A DNA stretch of 64,000 nucleotides from JBCCLJ01 sp039026915 (GCA_039026915.1 JBCCLJ010000003.1:1-64000), one strand, 5' to 3'; positions 8,532 through 17,577 are shown, numbered from the stretch's first letter. A program made the numbers and translations. The notes: generated by a model from the sequence alone, not told the origin.

Positions 8532-9653
8532 ATGAAGCGTGGCAATCTCAAGATGTTGAGTCGCAGTCTTCTCGGCTCATTGGCACTGAGCCTGAGCGTG
8601 ACCACTTCGCTCGCTGCGAGCGACAGCTGGCCGCTCTTCCGAGGCAACGTTCAGCAAAACGGCATCGCGACGTCGAAGCTCTCTGAGAACCTGGAAGTTC
8701 TCTGGACCTACGACGCCGGAGCCGACATCGAGTCGACGGCGGCGATCGCCGACGGCAAGGTCTTCCTCGGCACCTTCGACGCCAAGCTCATCGCGCTGGA
8801 CTTCAAGACCGGCGAGCTGCTGTGGAGCTACGAAGCGGAGAGCGAGATCCAGTCCTCTCCCACGTTTTGGGAGGGGACGGTCTACTTCGGCGACGAGTAC
8901 GGCATCTTTCACGCGGTCGACGCCGATTCCGGGAAGGCCAATTGGACCTTCGAGACCGAGGCAGAGATCATTTCTTCGGCGACGGTGCACGGAGATCGGG
9001 TCCTCTTTGGGTCTTATGACAATCGCCTCTACGCCCTCGATCGCAAGAGCGGCAAGCTCGCCTGGCAGGTCGAGACCGACGGCTACGTGCACGGTGCTCC
9101 GGCGATCGCAGGCGACGTCACGATGGTCTCGGGCTGTGACGGCTACCTGTGGCTCGTCGCGCTCGACGACGGGGAGGTGATTCACAAGATCGACCTCGGC
9201 GGTCAGGCCGGCTCGACCCCCGCAGTCGTCGGCGACCGCGCGTTCGTCGGGACTTTCGAGAATCGCGTGCTCGGCGTCGACCTGGCAGAACGTCGGGTGA
9301 TGTGGGCCTACGAGCACCCGACGCGCAAGTTCCCGTACTACTCGTCCGCCGCGGTCACCGACGATCTGGTGATCATCGGCGGCCGCGACAAGATCCTTCA
9401 CGCTCTCGATCCAAAGACGGGCGAGTCGGTCTGGGACTGGAACAGCGGCGGCCGCATCGACTCGTCGGCGGTGGTCGTGGGGGACCGCGCGTACCTCGGC
9501 ACCAAGCGGGGGCAGGTCGTCGCGATCGGCCTCGAGAGCGGCGAGCCCGTGTGGGAGTTCGATACGGGCTCTGCTATCGTCGCATCGCCCAGCGTGGCCC
9601 AAGGCAAGCTCGTCATCGGCACACTCGACGGCGTCGTCTACTGCTTCGGCTGA
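8532..9653 (+). CDS. Secreted PQQ-like beta-propeller protein (BamB-like)
   Basis: A 373-residue exported protein with a signal peptide (about 1-29, ending SLAAS). Seven to eight regular blades of about 40 residues fill the rest, each with an FLGTFDxKxxALDxxTGxLxW-like core. In size and repeat pattern it is close to BamB, but BamB is usually a lipoprotein and no lipobox cysteine is present. The ATG at 8532 is preferred over a codon six residues upstream because AGAGGA lies 8 bases before it. It follows the alcohol dehydrogenase by 136 bases and is the third propeller in the run. Confidence 0.84.
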   Translation: MKRGNLKMLSRSLLGSLALSLSVTTSLAASDSWPLFRGNVQQNGIATSKLSENLEVLWTYDAGADIESTAAIADGKVFLGTFDAKLIALDFKTGELLWSYEAESEIQSSPTFWEGTVYFGDEYGIFHAVDADSGKANWTFETEAEIISSATVHGDRVLFGSYDNRLYALDRKSGKLAWQVETDGYVHGAPAIAGDVTMVSGCDGYLWLVALDDGEVIHKIDLGGQAGSTPAVVGDRAFVGTFENRVLGVDLAERRVMWAYEHPTRKFPYYSSAAVTDDLVIIGGRDKILHALDPKTGESVWDWNSGGRIDSSAVVVGDRAYLGTKRGQVVAIGLESGEPVWEFDTGSAIVASPSVAQGKLVIGTLDGVVYCFG

Positions 9654-9713
9654 ACCGCTGAACCCGATCGGCCGCCACTCACGGCCGTGTCGCACTCTCA
9701 GGGGAGTCACCCA

Positions 9714-11051
9714 ATGAGTCTTCCGCAACTCGAGCCCGCGACGTCCAAGCTCGACCTGGACGCGACCGACGTCGGCAGCGTCTTCGTCTCCAACTATCCG
9801 CCGTATGGCGTTTGGGGAGAAGCGGCCGTTCCGAGAGCGCTCGAGGTTCTGGACTCGCCGGGGGATCCTGAGGCGTCACTCGGTCTGTACATGCACGTGC
9901 CCTTCTGCAGGCGCCGCTGCAAGTTCTGCTACTTCCGCGTCTTCACCGACAAGAAGCCTGAACAGATCAGCGCCTACGCAGACCACCTCGCCGGCGAGGT
10001 CGAAGAGTACAGCCGGCGCAAGATCGTCGAGGGACGGGACCTCGACTTCGTCTACGTGGGCGGCGGAACCCCCTCGTACCTCCCCGACGAGCTCATCGAG
10101 TCTCTCTTCGTCAGAGTGAAGGCCGCCATGTCCTGGGACAAGGTCGAGGAGGTCGCTTTCGAGTGCGAGCCCGGCACGCTGACCGAACCGAAGCTCGAGA
10201 CGCTCCGGAACGTCGGCGTCACCCGACTCAGTGTCGGCATCGAGAACTTCGACGACCGCATCCTTCGGCTCAACGGCCGTGCGCATCTGTCGCCGGAGAT
10301 CGAACGCGTTCAACCCTGGATCGCAGCGCTCGACTTTCCTCAGGTCAACGTCGATCTGATCGCCGGCATGGTGGGCGAGACCTGGGAAAGCTGGCGGGAG
10401 ACGGTGCAGAAGACGATCGATTGGGATCCGGATTCCGTCACCCTCTACCAGATGGAGCTGCCCTTCAACACGGTGTTCTCCAAAGCCAAGATGCGCGGTG
10501 AGTCGGAAGTCGAGTTCGCCGACTGGGCCATGAAGAGAGAGTGGCACGCTTGGGCTTTCGAGCAGTTCGAAGAAGCCGGATACGAGATCTCCAGCGCCTA
10601 CACGGTGCTCAAGAAGGGCCGCAACTGCAAGTTCGTCTATCGAGACAACCTCTGGGAGGGCGCGGACATGCTCGGCGCTGGCGTCTCAGCCTTCTCCCAC
10701 GCGAGCGGTGTGCACTTTCAGAACGTCGACGGCTGGGACGACTACATGACGCGGAGAGAGGCCGGCGTTCCGACGACGGCCCGCGGCTTCGTCACCCGTC
10801 CCGAAGAGCGGCTCGTTCGGGAGACGATTCTGCAGCTGAAGCGAGGCTGGCTCGACGCTGACTACTTTGCGAACAAGTTCGCAGTCGAGCTCGGCGACGT
10901 CTTCTCCGAACCGCTGTCTGCACTGCAGGATCAAGGGCTGATGAAGCAGGACGGTCGGCGCTACGAGTTGACGCGGCAGGCTCTGCTGCGCGTCGACCAG
11001 CTCCTGCCCTCGTTCTACAGCGACGAGTACCGAGGCTCTCGCTACACCTGA
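9714..11051 (+). CDS. HemN/HemW-like radical SAM enzyme
   Basis: A 445-residue radical SAM protein. The cluster motif CRRRCKFC (CX3CX2C) lies near residues 64-71, followed by the VYVGGGTPSYL glycine motif and an RLSVGIENFDD segment typical of the coproporphyrinogen oxidase/HemW group. The fourth cysteine of true HemN (CX3CX2CXC) is absent: the residues after the third Cys are Tyr-Phe, as in HemW-like heme chaperones. The C-terminal 100 residues resemble the HemN C-terminal domain. GGGGAG precedes the ATG. True oxygen-independent coproporphyrinogen oxidase activity is therefore unlikely; heme delivery or another radical reaction is more plausible. Confidence 0.8.
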   Translation: MSLPQLEPATSKLDLDATDVGSVFVSNYPPYGVWGEAAVPRALEVLDSPGDPEASLGLYMHVPFCRRRCKFCYFRVFTDKKPEQISAYADHLAGEVEEYSRRKIVEGRDLDFVYVGGGTPSYLPDELIESLFVRVKAAMSWDKVEEVAFECEPGTLTEPKLETLRNVGVTRLSVGIENFDDRILRLNGRAHLSPEIERVQPWIAALDFPQVNVDLIAGMVGETWESWRETVQKTIDWDPDSVTLYQMELPFNTVFSKAKMRGESEVEFADWAMKREWHAWAFEQFEEAGYEISSAYTVLKKGRNCKFVYRDNLWEGADMLGAGVSAFSHASGVHFQNVDGWDDYMTRREAGVPTTARGFVTRPEERLVRETILQLKRGWLDADYFANKFAVELGDVFSEPLSALQDQGLMKQDGRRYELTRQALLRVDQLLPSFYSDEYRGSRYT

Positions 11052-11241
11052 TTCGAGCGCGTCGCGTGAGCGCCGCAGGTTCGGGTGGCAGTGTGACTTC
11101 CGTGAGGAGTGCCGGTCCATGATTCTGGATCGACACGACGGAAATCCTGGCGTTCGGAACGCGACGGAAGCGGCGGAGTAGAGCCCTCTTCGGTCGCGCG
11201 TGGACCTGGACTTGCCGGTCGATTCCGCCTTCGCAGTCCAC

Positions 11242-11247
11242 TACAAT
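11242..11247 (+). promoter_or_regulatory. Possible -10 box upstream of the outer-membrane protein gene
   Basis: TACAAT matches five of six positions of the -10 consensus. No good -35 lies at the right distance (TCGATT at 17 bases matches three of six). It would give a leader of about 70 bases within the 271-base gap 11052-11322, in which no other feature was seen. Confidence 0.35.
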
Positions 11248-11322
11248 GAGCGGGATTGGCTCGCGAGAGCCTCGTGCACACGCCAAATCGCTCACTCCCT
11301 GACTTCAGGGCAGGAGTTTTTG

Positions 11323-12957
11323 ATGCCTAGAAGAACGCCTTCGATTCTGCTTACCTCTCTCCTCTTGGCGCTCGTTGCGACGGGCTCGGCCTCCGCTCAG
11401 GCCGTCTGCGAGGGGTATACGAAGATCAGCCGTCTGGGAGGCAACAACGCCTTCTCCGACCCGATCAAGACCCGCGAAGATCTCGCGGCGCTGTTCGAAG
11501 GCAAGCGTGCCGACATTGAGAACATGTTGCGCGAGATCGGCTGGGAAGGGAATCAGGCGGACCTCTTCCAGGCCGTCGCCGACGGCGGCGCCAGTCGCCA
11601 GAGCTTCGAGCCGGGTACGCCCCTCGGATGGATGGTCTTCCGCCGGGGCGGAGCCGCTGCGATCCGCCGCGACCTCTGCTGGGCCGGACGCGAGGCCTTC
11701 GAGGGCTGGGAGGTCCAGTTCGCCTCGAACGGCACCTGGTACTCGATGGTGGTCCCGGAAGCTTGCGGAAACCTGGCGCTGCTCGCTCAGGCACCGGAGC
11801 CGATCTGCTCACTCAAGGTCGACGACGCCGCGGGTTCCACCTGTGAGAACACGACGATCACCGTCGACGCGAGCGGATCGACCGGTACGGTGAGCGTCGA
11901 GGTCACGACCCCGTCAGGCCAGAAGCGCACGCTCACTGCAGCGGACAGCTCCTCGGCACTGCGCTGGAACTTCGACTCCGACGAGCGCAAGGGAACCTTC
12001 CGCTTCAAGTCCACCAGCACGGTCACGACGCCGCGCGGCACTTCGATCATGTGTTCGGCCGAAGAGAGCGTGAACCGGGCCTGCAAGGACCCGGAGCCGC
12101 CCAAGCCGGCGGCTCCCACCTGCAGCATCGACCTGCCGAGCGAGGACATCTTCGACGGCGACGAATTCATCGCCCGGGTCAACGCGGCGGCGGGGCAAGG
12201 TACCTCCATCGACTCCGTGACCTTCGACGGCGAAGCGATCACCGCGCCCTACGAGGTGACGTTGACGGCCGACGGCGAAGGCCCGCGCACGGTGCGCGCC
12301 GAGGTCACGGACGCGATCGGGCAGTCCAGCAGCTGTGAGGCGACCGCGACCATTCTGCCGAAGCCCTACCGTGGCTGGAGCATCACCCCGTTTCTCAGCC
12401 GCATCGACACCTCCGACGATCAGCAGCGTTTCGACCTCGGTGGCGGCGAGCGGCAGGCTTTCTGGTTTGACGGTGGTCAGGCGATCGGTGCTCAAGCGGA
12501 GTACCGCTTCAACAAGTGGCTTGGGCTCGGCTTCGGCGCCTTCTTCGGCGGCCTGGAGAGCAACTTCGAGCTCGACTTCATCGAGCACGGTCGCGAGGTC
12601 TGGGACATGACCGACGAAGACTCGGACACGTTCGGTCTCTTCGCCGGGCCGATCTTCCACCTGACGCCGGAGTCGCGCGTCGACCTCTTTGTCGGACCGT
12701 TGATCGGCTACCTCGACTACGGCAGCGTCGACTTCAATCTGCAGGGGCGGAACTTCCGTCGCAGCTATGACAGCGAGACGGCGCTCGGCGCTCAGCTCGG
12801 CTTGGACATTCCGTTCAAGGCCGACGGCAAGTGGTCGCTCTACCTCGGTGCGATGTACTTCGACGTCTCTGCCGAAAGCGACAACGAGGTTCCGAACTTC
12901 GACATCGACCTCGAGCCGCTGTTCCTCAACCTCGGACTCAGCTACGACTTCTTCTGA
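11323..12957 (+). CDS. Outer-membrane beta-barrel protein with N-terminal and Ig-like domains
   Basis: A 544-residue exported protein. The signal peptide covers about 1-25 (cleavage after ASAQA). Next come an unrecognised alpha/beta domain (about 26-155), an Ig-like domain (about 160-260) and a second Ig-like domain (about 265-345), each containing paired cysteines that could form disulfides in the periplasm. The last 190 residues alternate polar and hydrophobic residues, with GLGFGAFFGG and LGLSYDFF strands, and end in phenylalanine, the usual signature for insertion by the BAM machinery. The ATG at 11323 is chosen because GCAGGAG lies upstream and the signal peptide begins there. A terminator follows. 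The function is unknown; adhesion or envelope structure is possible. Confidence 0.8.
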   Translation: MPRRTPSILLTSLLLALVATGSASAQAVCEGYTKISRLGGNNAFSDPIKTREDLAALFEGKRADIENMLREIGWEGNQADLFQAVADGGASRQSFEPGTPLGWMVFRRGGAAAIRRDLCWAGREAFEGWEVQFASNGTWYSMVVPEACGNLALLAQAPEPICSLKVDDAAGSTCENTTITVDASGSTGTVSVEVTTPSGQKRTLTAADSSSALRWNFDSDERKGTFRFKSTSTVTTPRGTSIMCSAEESVNRACKDPEPPKPAAPTCSIDLPSEDIFDGDEFIARVNAAAGQGTSIDSVTFDGEAITAPYEVTLTADGEGPRTVRAEVTDAIGQSSSCEATATILPKPYRGWSITPFLSRIDTSDDQQRFDLGGGERQAFWFDGGQAIGAQAEYRFNKWLGLGFGAFFGGLESNFELDFIEHGREVWDMTDEDSDTFGLFAGPIFHLTPESRVDLFVGPLIGYLDYGSVDFNLQGRNFRRSYDSETALGAQLGLDIPFKADGKWSLYLGAMYFDVSAESDNEVPNFDIDLEPLFLNLGLSYDFF

Positions 12958-12964
12958 GCCGCCT

Positions 12965-12985
12965 CCGAGGCCGCATCGGCCTCGG
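12965..12985 (+). other. GC-rich hairpin after the outer-membrane protein gene
   Basis: A perfect 8-bp stem, CCGAGGCC/GGCCTCGG, with a 5-base loop starts 8 bases after the stop codon. There is no T-tract, so it is more likely a 3'-end stabiliser ahead of the true terminator at 13040. Confidence 0.4.
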
Positions 12986-13039
12986 AAGCGTCCAGGGGCG
13001 CTCGCGGTCGCAGCAGAGTGGCCGAAGGGCCGGGGCACG

Positions 13040-13072
13040 AAGGCTCCGAGGCATGGCTTCGGAGCCTTTTTC
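13040..13072 (+). terminator. Rho-independent terminator
   Basis: A 10-bp stem, AAGGCTCCGA/TCGGAGCCTT, with a 9-base loop runs into a T-run at its 3' end. It ends the outer-membrane protein transcript and separates it from the halogenase-like gene. Confidence 0.8.
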
Positions 13073-13214
13073 CTTGGAATTCGGCGCAAGCGATCTTGGG
13101 TTGGAATGCATCCATGCCGGCCGAATTGCACGAAAGCACTGAGGAAGTCGCGCGAAGCGCCTCAGAACGTTAGGATCGGCGGCATCCCTCCGGGTGCCGC
13201 TTGCGGGAGCCCCC

Positions 13215-14543
13215 ATGAGCCAGTCGATGCAAGCCTCTTCTTCACTGCCGAGTCGTGACGCCTACGACGTCGTCGTCATCGGCGCAGGTCCCTCGGGAAC
13301 CGCGACCGCGGCCGTCTGCGCTCGCAAAGGGCTCTCGGTTCTGCTCGCCGAGCGTCAGCAGAGCCCCAGCTTCAAGATCGGTGAGTCGCTGATGCCGGAG
13401 ACTTACTCGGCGTTTGAAGCGATGGGCGTGCTCGACAAGGTCAAAGAAGCCGGCTTCACCGAGAAGCACAGCGTGCAGTTCTACGCCAAGTCGGGAAAGG
13501 CGTCGATGCCGTTCTACTTCGACAGCGAGAAGGACCCGTCCGACGAGCGTGCGGTCGACAGCGCGCGGACCTGGCAGGTGCGCCGTGCCGACTTCGACGA
13601 CTTGCTTTTCCGTCACTGCGCCGATGTCGGTGCGGAGACGCTGCGCGGCATCAGTGCCCGAGAGCTCCTTCAGGACGACACCGGCCAAGTAGTCGGACTC
13701 AAGTTGAGGGCGGGTGAGCAGAGCTGTGAAGTGCGCTGCAAGGTCGTCGTCGACGCGACGGGTCAGACCTCGCTGATCGGGCGCAAGCTCGATCTGCCGA
13801 AGGTCGACTACAACCTTCATCACGCGTCCATCTTCACGCACTTCCGTGGAGCCTGGCGCGACAGCGGACGTGACGAAGGTGCGACGCTCATCCTGCACAC
13901 CGAGGAAGGGAAGTCCTGGTTCTGGTACATCCCGCTCCCCGACGACATCGTCAGCGTGGGCGTGGTCGGCGGCATCGACTATCTCGTCAAGGATCGGGAG
14001 GGGCGCCCTCACGAGACATTCTTCGAGGAGGTCGGACGCTGCGCCGAGATCGAGCGACGGCTGGAAGGAGCCGTTCAGTGTCGCCCGGTGCAGGTCCTCA
14101 AGGACTTCTCCTACCGGCACGAGCAGATCGCCGGCAACGGTTGGGTCGCTGTGGGAGACGCTTACAGTTTCATCGACCCCGTGTATTCCTCCGGCGTGTT
14201 TCTCGGTTTGCACGGTGGCGTCATGGCTGCTGAGGCCGTCGCCGACGGTATTGCACGAGACGACCTCAGCGGCGAACATCTGGGCTCGTTCAAGCCCCGG
14301 CTGAGCGCCGGAGTCGACGCCATTCGTCGACTGGTCGAGGTCTTCTACAGCGACGACTTCAGCATCGGCCGGTTTCTCAAGAAGTACCCGCATCATCAGG
14401 GTGACGTCACCGGCATCTTGATTGGCGACGTCTTCGAGCGCGACTTCGAGCAGCTCTTCTCCGACATGGCGACGATGCAGATGCAGGAAGCCGAGACGAA
14501 GCCGCTGTCGCTCTCCGAGATTGCAGTGGCCCGTCAGGGCTGA
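13215..14543 (+). CDS. Flavin-dependent halogenase-like FAD oxidoreductase
   Basis: A 442-residue FAD enzyme. The dinucleotide-binding motif GxGxxG is at 23-28. The segment FKIGESLMP follows, as in halogenases. W235, W237, I239 and P240 make the WxWxIP motif used to recognise flavin-dependent halogenases. K84, in GFTEKHS, aligns by position with the catalytic lysine of PltA/PrnA-type enzymes. GDAYSFIDPVYSSG near residue 315 is the second FAD contact. Known halogenases need a flavin reductase partner; none is seen nearby. A geranylgeranyl-reductase-like oxidoreductase is the alternative. ATG 13215 is preferred over GTG 13194 because GGGAG precedes it. Confidence 0.75.
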   Translation: MSQSMQASSSLPSRDAYDVVVIGAGPSGTATAAVCARKGLSVLLAERQQSPSFKIGESLMPETYSAFEAMGVLDKVKEAGFTEKHSVQFYAKSGKASMPFYFDSEKDPSDERAVDSARTWQVRRADFDDLLFRHCADVGAETLRGISARELLQDDTGQVVGLKLRAGEQSCEVRCKVVVDATGQTSLIGRKLDLPKVDYNLHHASIFTHFRGAWRDSGRDEGATLILHTEEGKSWFWYIPLPDDIVSVGVVGGIDYLVKDREGRPHETFFEEVGRCAEIERRLEGAVQCRPVQVLKDFSYRHEQIAGNGWVAVGDAYSFIDPVYSSGVFLGLHGGVMAAEAVADGIARDDLSGEHLGSFKPRLSAGVDAIRRLVEVFYSDDFSIGRFLKKYPHHQGDVTGILIGDVFERDFEQLFSDMATMQMQEAETKPLSLSEIAVARQG

Positions 14544-14564
14544 GTTCGAACGAAGGGGGTTTGC

Positions 14565-14792
14565 TTGCGCTGGTTGGTTCTCTTACTCCTCGCGGCCCTC
14601 TTCGTTCTGCGCTACGACTTCTGGTGGTGGGCGGAACCTCGGCTGGTCTTCGGTCTACCGATCGGGCTGACTTACCACATCGCCTTCTGCTTTGCCGTAA
14701 CGGGCGTCATGTCCCTCGTGGTGCGCTTCGCCTGGCCTCTCGACGACGCCGCTGAGACGGAGCCGGAGAAAGAGGACGGGGTTCGGTCGTGA
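14565..14792 (+). CDS. Small DUF3311-like membrane protein
   Basis: A 75-residue protein with two predicted membrane helices (about 2-20 and 34-58) and an acidic C-terminal tail. Small proteins of this kind (DUF3311/YhdT type) are commonly encoded just before a sodium:solute symporter, and here the stop codon overlaps the symporter start by 4 bases. The TTG start is supported by an AAGGGGG ribosome site 5 bases upstream. It is probably an accessory subunit or assembly partner of the symporter. Confidence 0.75.
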   Translation: MRWLVLLLLAALFVLRYDFWWWAEPRLVFGLPIGLTYHIAFCFAVTGVMSLVVRFAWPLDDAAETEPEKEDGVRS

Positions 14793-16258
14793 CGCTGGCC
14801 ATCGTCATCGCGTACCTCGCCGCGGTCCTCGTCGTCGGCCTCGCTTCGCAGCGTTTCGCCCGCGGCAGCGGGGGAGAGGACTTTTTCGTCGCCAGCCGCT
14901 CCATCGGTGCCTTCGTGCTGCTGATGACTCTGTTCGGCACGCACATGACGTCGTTCGCGCTCCTCGGTGCTTCGGGCGAGGCGTATCGTGTCGGCGTCGG
15001 CGTTTACTCGTTGATGGCGTCGTCGTCGGCGATCCTGGCACCGCTCCTTTTTCTCTTCGTCGGCACGAGGGTGTGGCAGCTGGGCCGAAAGTTCGGCTAC
15101 GTCACCCAGGTGCAATACGTTCGGGATCGCTGGGGCGCCGACGTGCCGGGACTCTTCCTGTTCGTGATCCTGGTCCTGTTGATGATCCCGTATCTGCTGA
15201 TCGGCGTCATGGGCGGCGGTCTCACGCTGACGCAGATCACCGACGGCGCCGTGCCCGGTTGGGTCGGGAGCCTGATGATCGCAACCGTCGTCCTCAGCTA
15301 CGTGTCCTTCGGCGGCCTCCGCGGCACCGCCTGGGTCAACACCTTTCAGACCTCGCTCTTCATGGTTCTGGGAGGTCTCACCGCGGTCGTCATCATCCGA
15401 TCTCTCGGCGGTGTCGGCATCGCCGTCGAACGCTTGCAGACGGAGGCGCCGGAGCTCCTGATCCGAGGCGATCGCGTGTCGGAGATCCGGATGCTGAGCT
15501 ACACGCTGATCCCCGCCTCGGTCGGCATGTTCCCGCACATTTTCATGCACTGGCTCTCGGCCCGCAGCGCCCAGACCTTCCGCGCTCCGGTGATCTTCTA
15601 CCCCCTGTGCATCGCCGCCGTCTGGATTCCGAGCGTCCTGCTCGGCCTCTTCGGCAATCTCGATTTTCCGGGGCTCGAGGGGCCCGCAGCCAACTCGGTG
15701 TTGGTGCGCATGATCGCGCTGCACGCCCCAGAGGCTCTGGCGGGGCTACTCGGTGCTGGCGTCTTCGCCGCGATCATGTCGTCGTTGGACTCGCAGTCTC
15801 TGTCGCTGGGAACGATGTTCGCCCACGATGTCGTCGGTCACTATCGCCTGGGTGGCGACCTCGGTGAAGAGCGGCGCGTGCGGATCGGGCGCATCTTCGT
15901 GGTTCTGATCATCGGTGTCACCTTCGCCCTGTCGCTGGTGACGAGTCGCAGCATCTTCGGGCTGGCCGTCTGGTCGTTCACTGGCTACAGCGCCCTGCTG
16001 CCGGTGCTCCTCGCCGGGCTTTTCTGGAAGCGGAGCACCGCTGCCGGTGTGCTCGCCGCCGAGGTCGTCGTGGTCGTGCTTTGGCTGTACTTCTTCCTCG
16101 ACGCTGGTGGGCGCCCCGACTACAGCGTCGGTGGCACCGGCGCCATGCCGGTCGTCGTACTCTTCGCTGCCTCGAGCCTCGCCGTCGTCCTCGGTTCGCT
16201 CATGACGCGCGCACCCGAGGCGGATCGGCTCGAGCGCTTCTTCGGGAGACAGACATGA
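14789..16258 (+). CDS. Sodium:solute symporter family protein
   Basis: A 489-residue inner-membrane transporter with about 13 helices, matching the SSF family (PutP, PanF and relatives). Family features include GGEDFFVASRSIG at the second helix, GTHMTSFALLGASGEAYRVG in the unwound first core helix, GGLRGTAWVNTFQ, and VFAAIMSSLDSQSLSLGT in the conserved eighth-helix region with paired serines expected to bind sodium. The GTG start overlaps the upstream stop (GTGA). The substrate cannot be told; sugars, amino acids or carboxylates are all possible. The downstream glycosyltransferase begins in its last codons. Confidence 0.88.
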   Translation: MTLAIVIAYLAAVLVVGLASQRFARGSGGEDFFVASRSIGAFVLLMTLFGTHMTSFALLGASGEAYRVGVGVYSLMASSSAILAPLLFLFVGTRVWQLGRKFGYVTQVQYVRDRWGADVPGLFLFVILVLLMIPYLLIGVMGGGLTLTQITDGAVPGWVGSLMIATVVLSYVSFGGLRGTAWVNTFQTSLFMVLGGLTAVVIIRSLGGVGIAVERLQTEAPELLIRGDRVSEIRMLSYTLIPASVGMFPHIFMHWLSARSAQTFRAPVIFYPLCIAAVWIPSVLLGLFGNLDFPGLEGPAANSVLVRMIALHAPEALAGLLGAGVFAAIMSSLDSQSLSLGTMFAHDVVGHYRLGGDLGEERRVRIGRIFVVLIIGVTFALSLVTSRSIFGLAVWSFTGYSALLPVLLAGLFWKRSTAAGVLAAEVVVVVLWLYFFLDAGGRPDYSVGGTGAMPVVVLFAASSLAVVLGSLMTRAPEADRLERFFGRQT

Positions 16259-17577
16259 CGGAGTCGGGTCAGGGACTCAAAGTGGCGTACATCGCAGCGG
16301 GCGCGGGAGGCATGATCTGCGGCAGCTGCATTCGCGACAACGCCCTGGTCAGCGAGCTTCAGCGTGAGGGCCTCGACGCTCTGCTCATCCCGATCTACAC
16401 GCCGCTGCGCACGGACGAGGAGAACGTCAGCAGCGACCGCGTCTTCTACGGCGCCATCAACATCTATCTCCAGCAGAAGGCGCCCTGGCTCGCCAAGCTC
16501 CCAGGAGTGCTCCGCCATCTGCTGGACGCTCCGAAGCTCCTCAGCTGGGTGGCGGGCTCGGCAGACTCGACGAACGCCAAGGAGCTCGGCGCGTTGACCC
16601 TGTCAATGCTGCAGGGGGAGAGCGGTCGTCAGAAGAAAGAGCTCGAAGAGCTCGTCCTCTGGCTGCGCGACAGCTACAAGCCCGACATCGTCGTGCTGAC
16701 GAACTCCATGCTCCTGGGCATGGCGCGGAGTCTCCGCGACAAGTTGCCAGGCGCGCGGATTCTCTGCGCGCTCCAGGGCGAGGACATCTTTCTCGACGAC
16801 CTCGACGAGCCCTGGCGGACGCGTGTGCACGATCAGCTCAAGGCGCGCGCCAAGGACTGTCATCTCTTTCTGACGACCTGCGACTACTACGGCGAGTACA
16901 TGTCGGACTTTCTCGACATACCGGCCGAGAAGATCCACGTCGCGCGCTTGGGAATCAATCTCCAGGGCTTTGCCCGCAGTTCGGATCCGCCGGCGGAGCC
17001 GTTCACAGTGGGCTACCTGGCGCGCATCTGCCCCGAAAAGGGCCTGCATCATCTGATCGAGGCCTTCGCCGAGGTCGTGCGCGAGATTCCGACGGCTCAG
17101 CTGCGGATTGCCGGCTACCTGGGCGGCCGTGACGCCGCCTACGCCGAGAGACTTCGGCGCCGTATCAAGGAGCTCGATCTGGAGACGAGCGTCGATTGGG
17201 TCGGCGAGGTCGACCGCCAGGGCAAGATCGACTTCCTTTCCAGCCTGCACGCGTTCTCAGTACCGACGGAGTACCGCGAGCCGAAGGGCCTGTCGATCCT
17301 GGAGGCGCTCGCCGTCGGGGTCCCGGTCGTCCTGCCGGAGCACGGCGCCTTTCCCGAGATCTTGGAGCGCTCGGGCGGCGGGCTCTTGTTTCCGCCCGGC
17401 GACGCCCGGGCGCTCGCTGAGCAGCTGGTGCAACTCTCGCGGGACGCCGATCTGCGCGAGCAGCTGGGCTCGGCGGGCTGTGCCGGAGTGGCGAGGCACT
17501 TCGACGTCAGCGCCATGGCGCGGGCGACGATCGAGGGCTTCGAAAAGGCGAGAGGCTTTGGAGCCGTAGCCACTTGA
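16255..17577 (+). CDS. GT4-type glycosyltransferase
   Basis: A 440-residue GT-B fold enzyme. The N-terminal GAGGMICGSCIRDNAL loop is the acceptor-side glycine motif common in environmental GT4 proteins. The C-terminal half has FTVGYLARICPEKGLHHLIEAF, where the nucleotide-sugar site begins, and EPKGLSILEALAVGVPVVLPEHGAFPE, the E-x7-E motif of GT4 retaining enzymes. The ATG overlaps the symporter stop (ATGA), and its own stop overlaps the thioesterase start. No signal peptide is present, so it acts at the cytoplasmic face. Donor and acceptor are unknown. Confidence 0.87.
   Translation: MTESGQGLKVAYIAAGAGGMICGSCIRDNALVSELQREGLDALLIPIYTPLRTDEENVSSDRVFYGAINIYLQQKAPWLAKLPGVLRHLLDAPKLLSWVAGSADSTNAKELGALTLSMLQGESGRQKKELEELVLWLRDSYKPDIVVLTNSMLLGMARSLRDKLPGARILCALQGEDIFLDDLDEPWRTRVHDQLKARAKDCHLFLTTCDYYGEYMSDFLDIPAEKIHVARLGINLQGFARSSDPPAEPFTVGYLARICPEKGLHHLIEAFAEVVREIPTAQLRIAGYLGGRDAAYAERLRRRIKELDLETSVDWVGEVDRQGKIDFLSSLHAFSVPTEYREPKGLSILEALAVGVPVVLPEHGAFPEILERSGGGLLFPPGDARALAEQLVQLSRDADLREQLGSAGCAGVARHFDVSAMARATIEGFEKARGFGAVAT

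Noticed and set aside
3446..9653. PQQ-dependent dehydrogenase activity for the propeller proteins
   Set aside because: Blade repeats alone do not show PQQ binding; no catalytic Asp/Ca site or heme domain was recognised, so only a fold is claimed.
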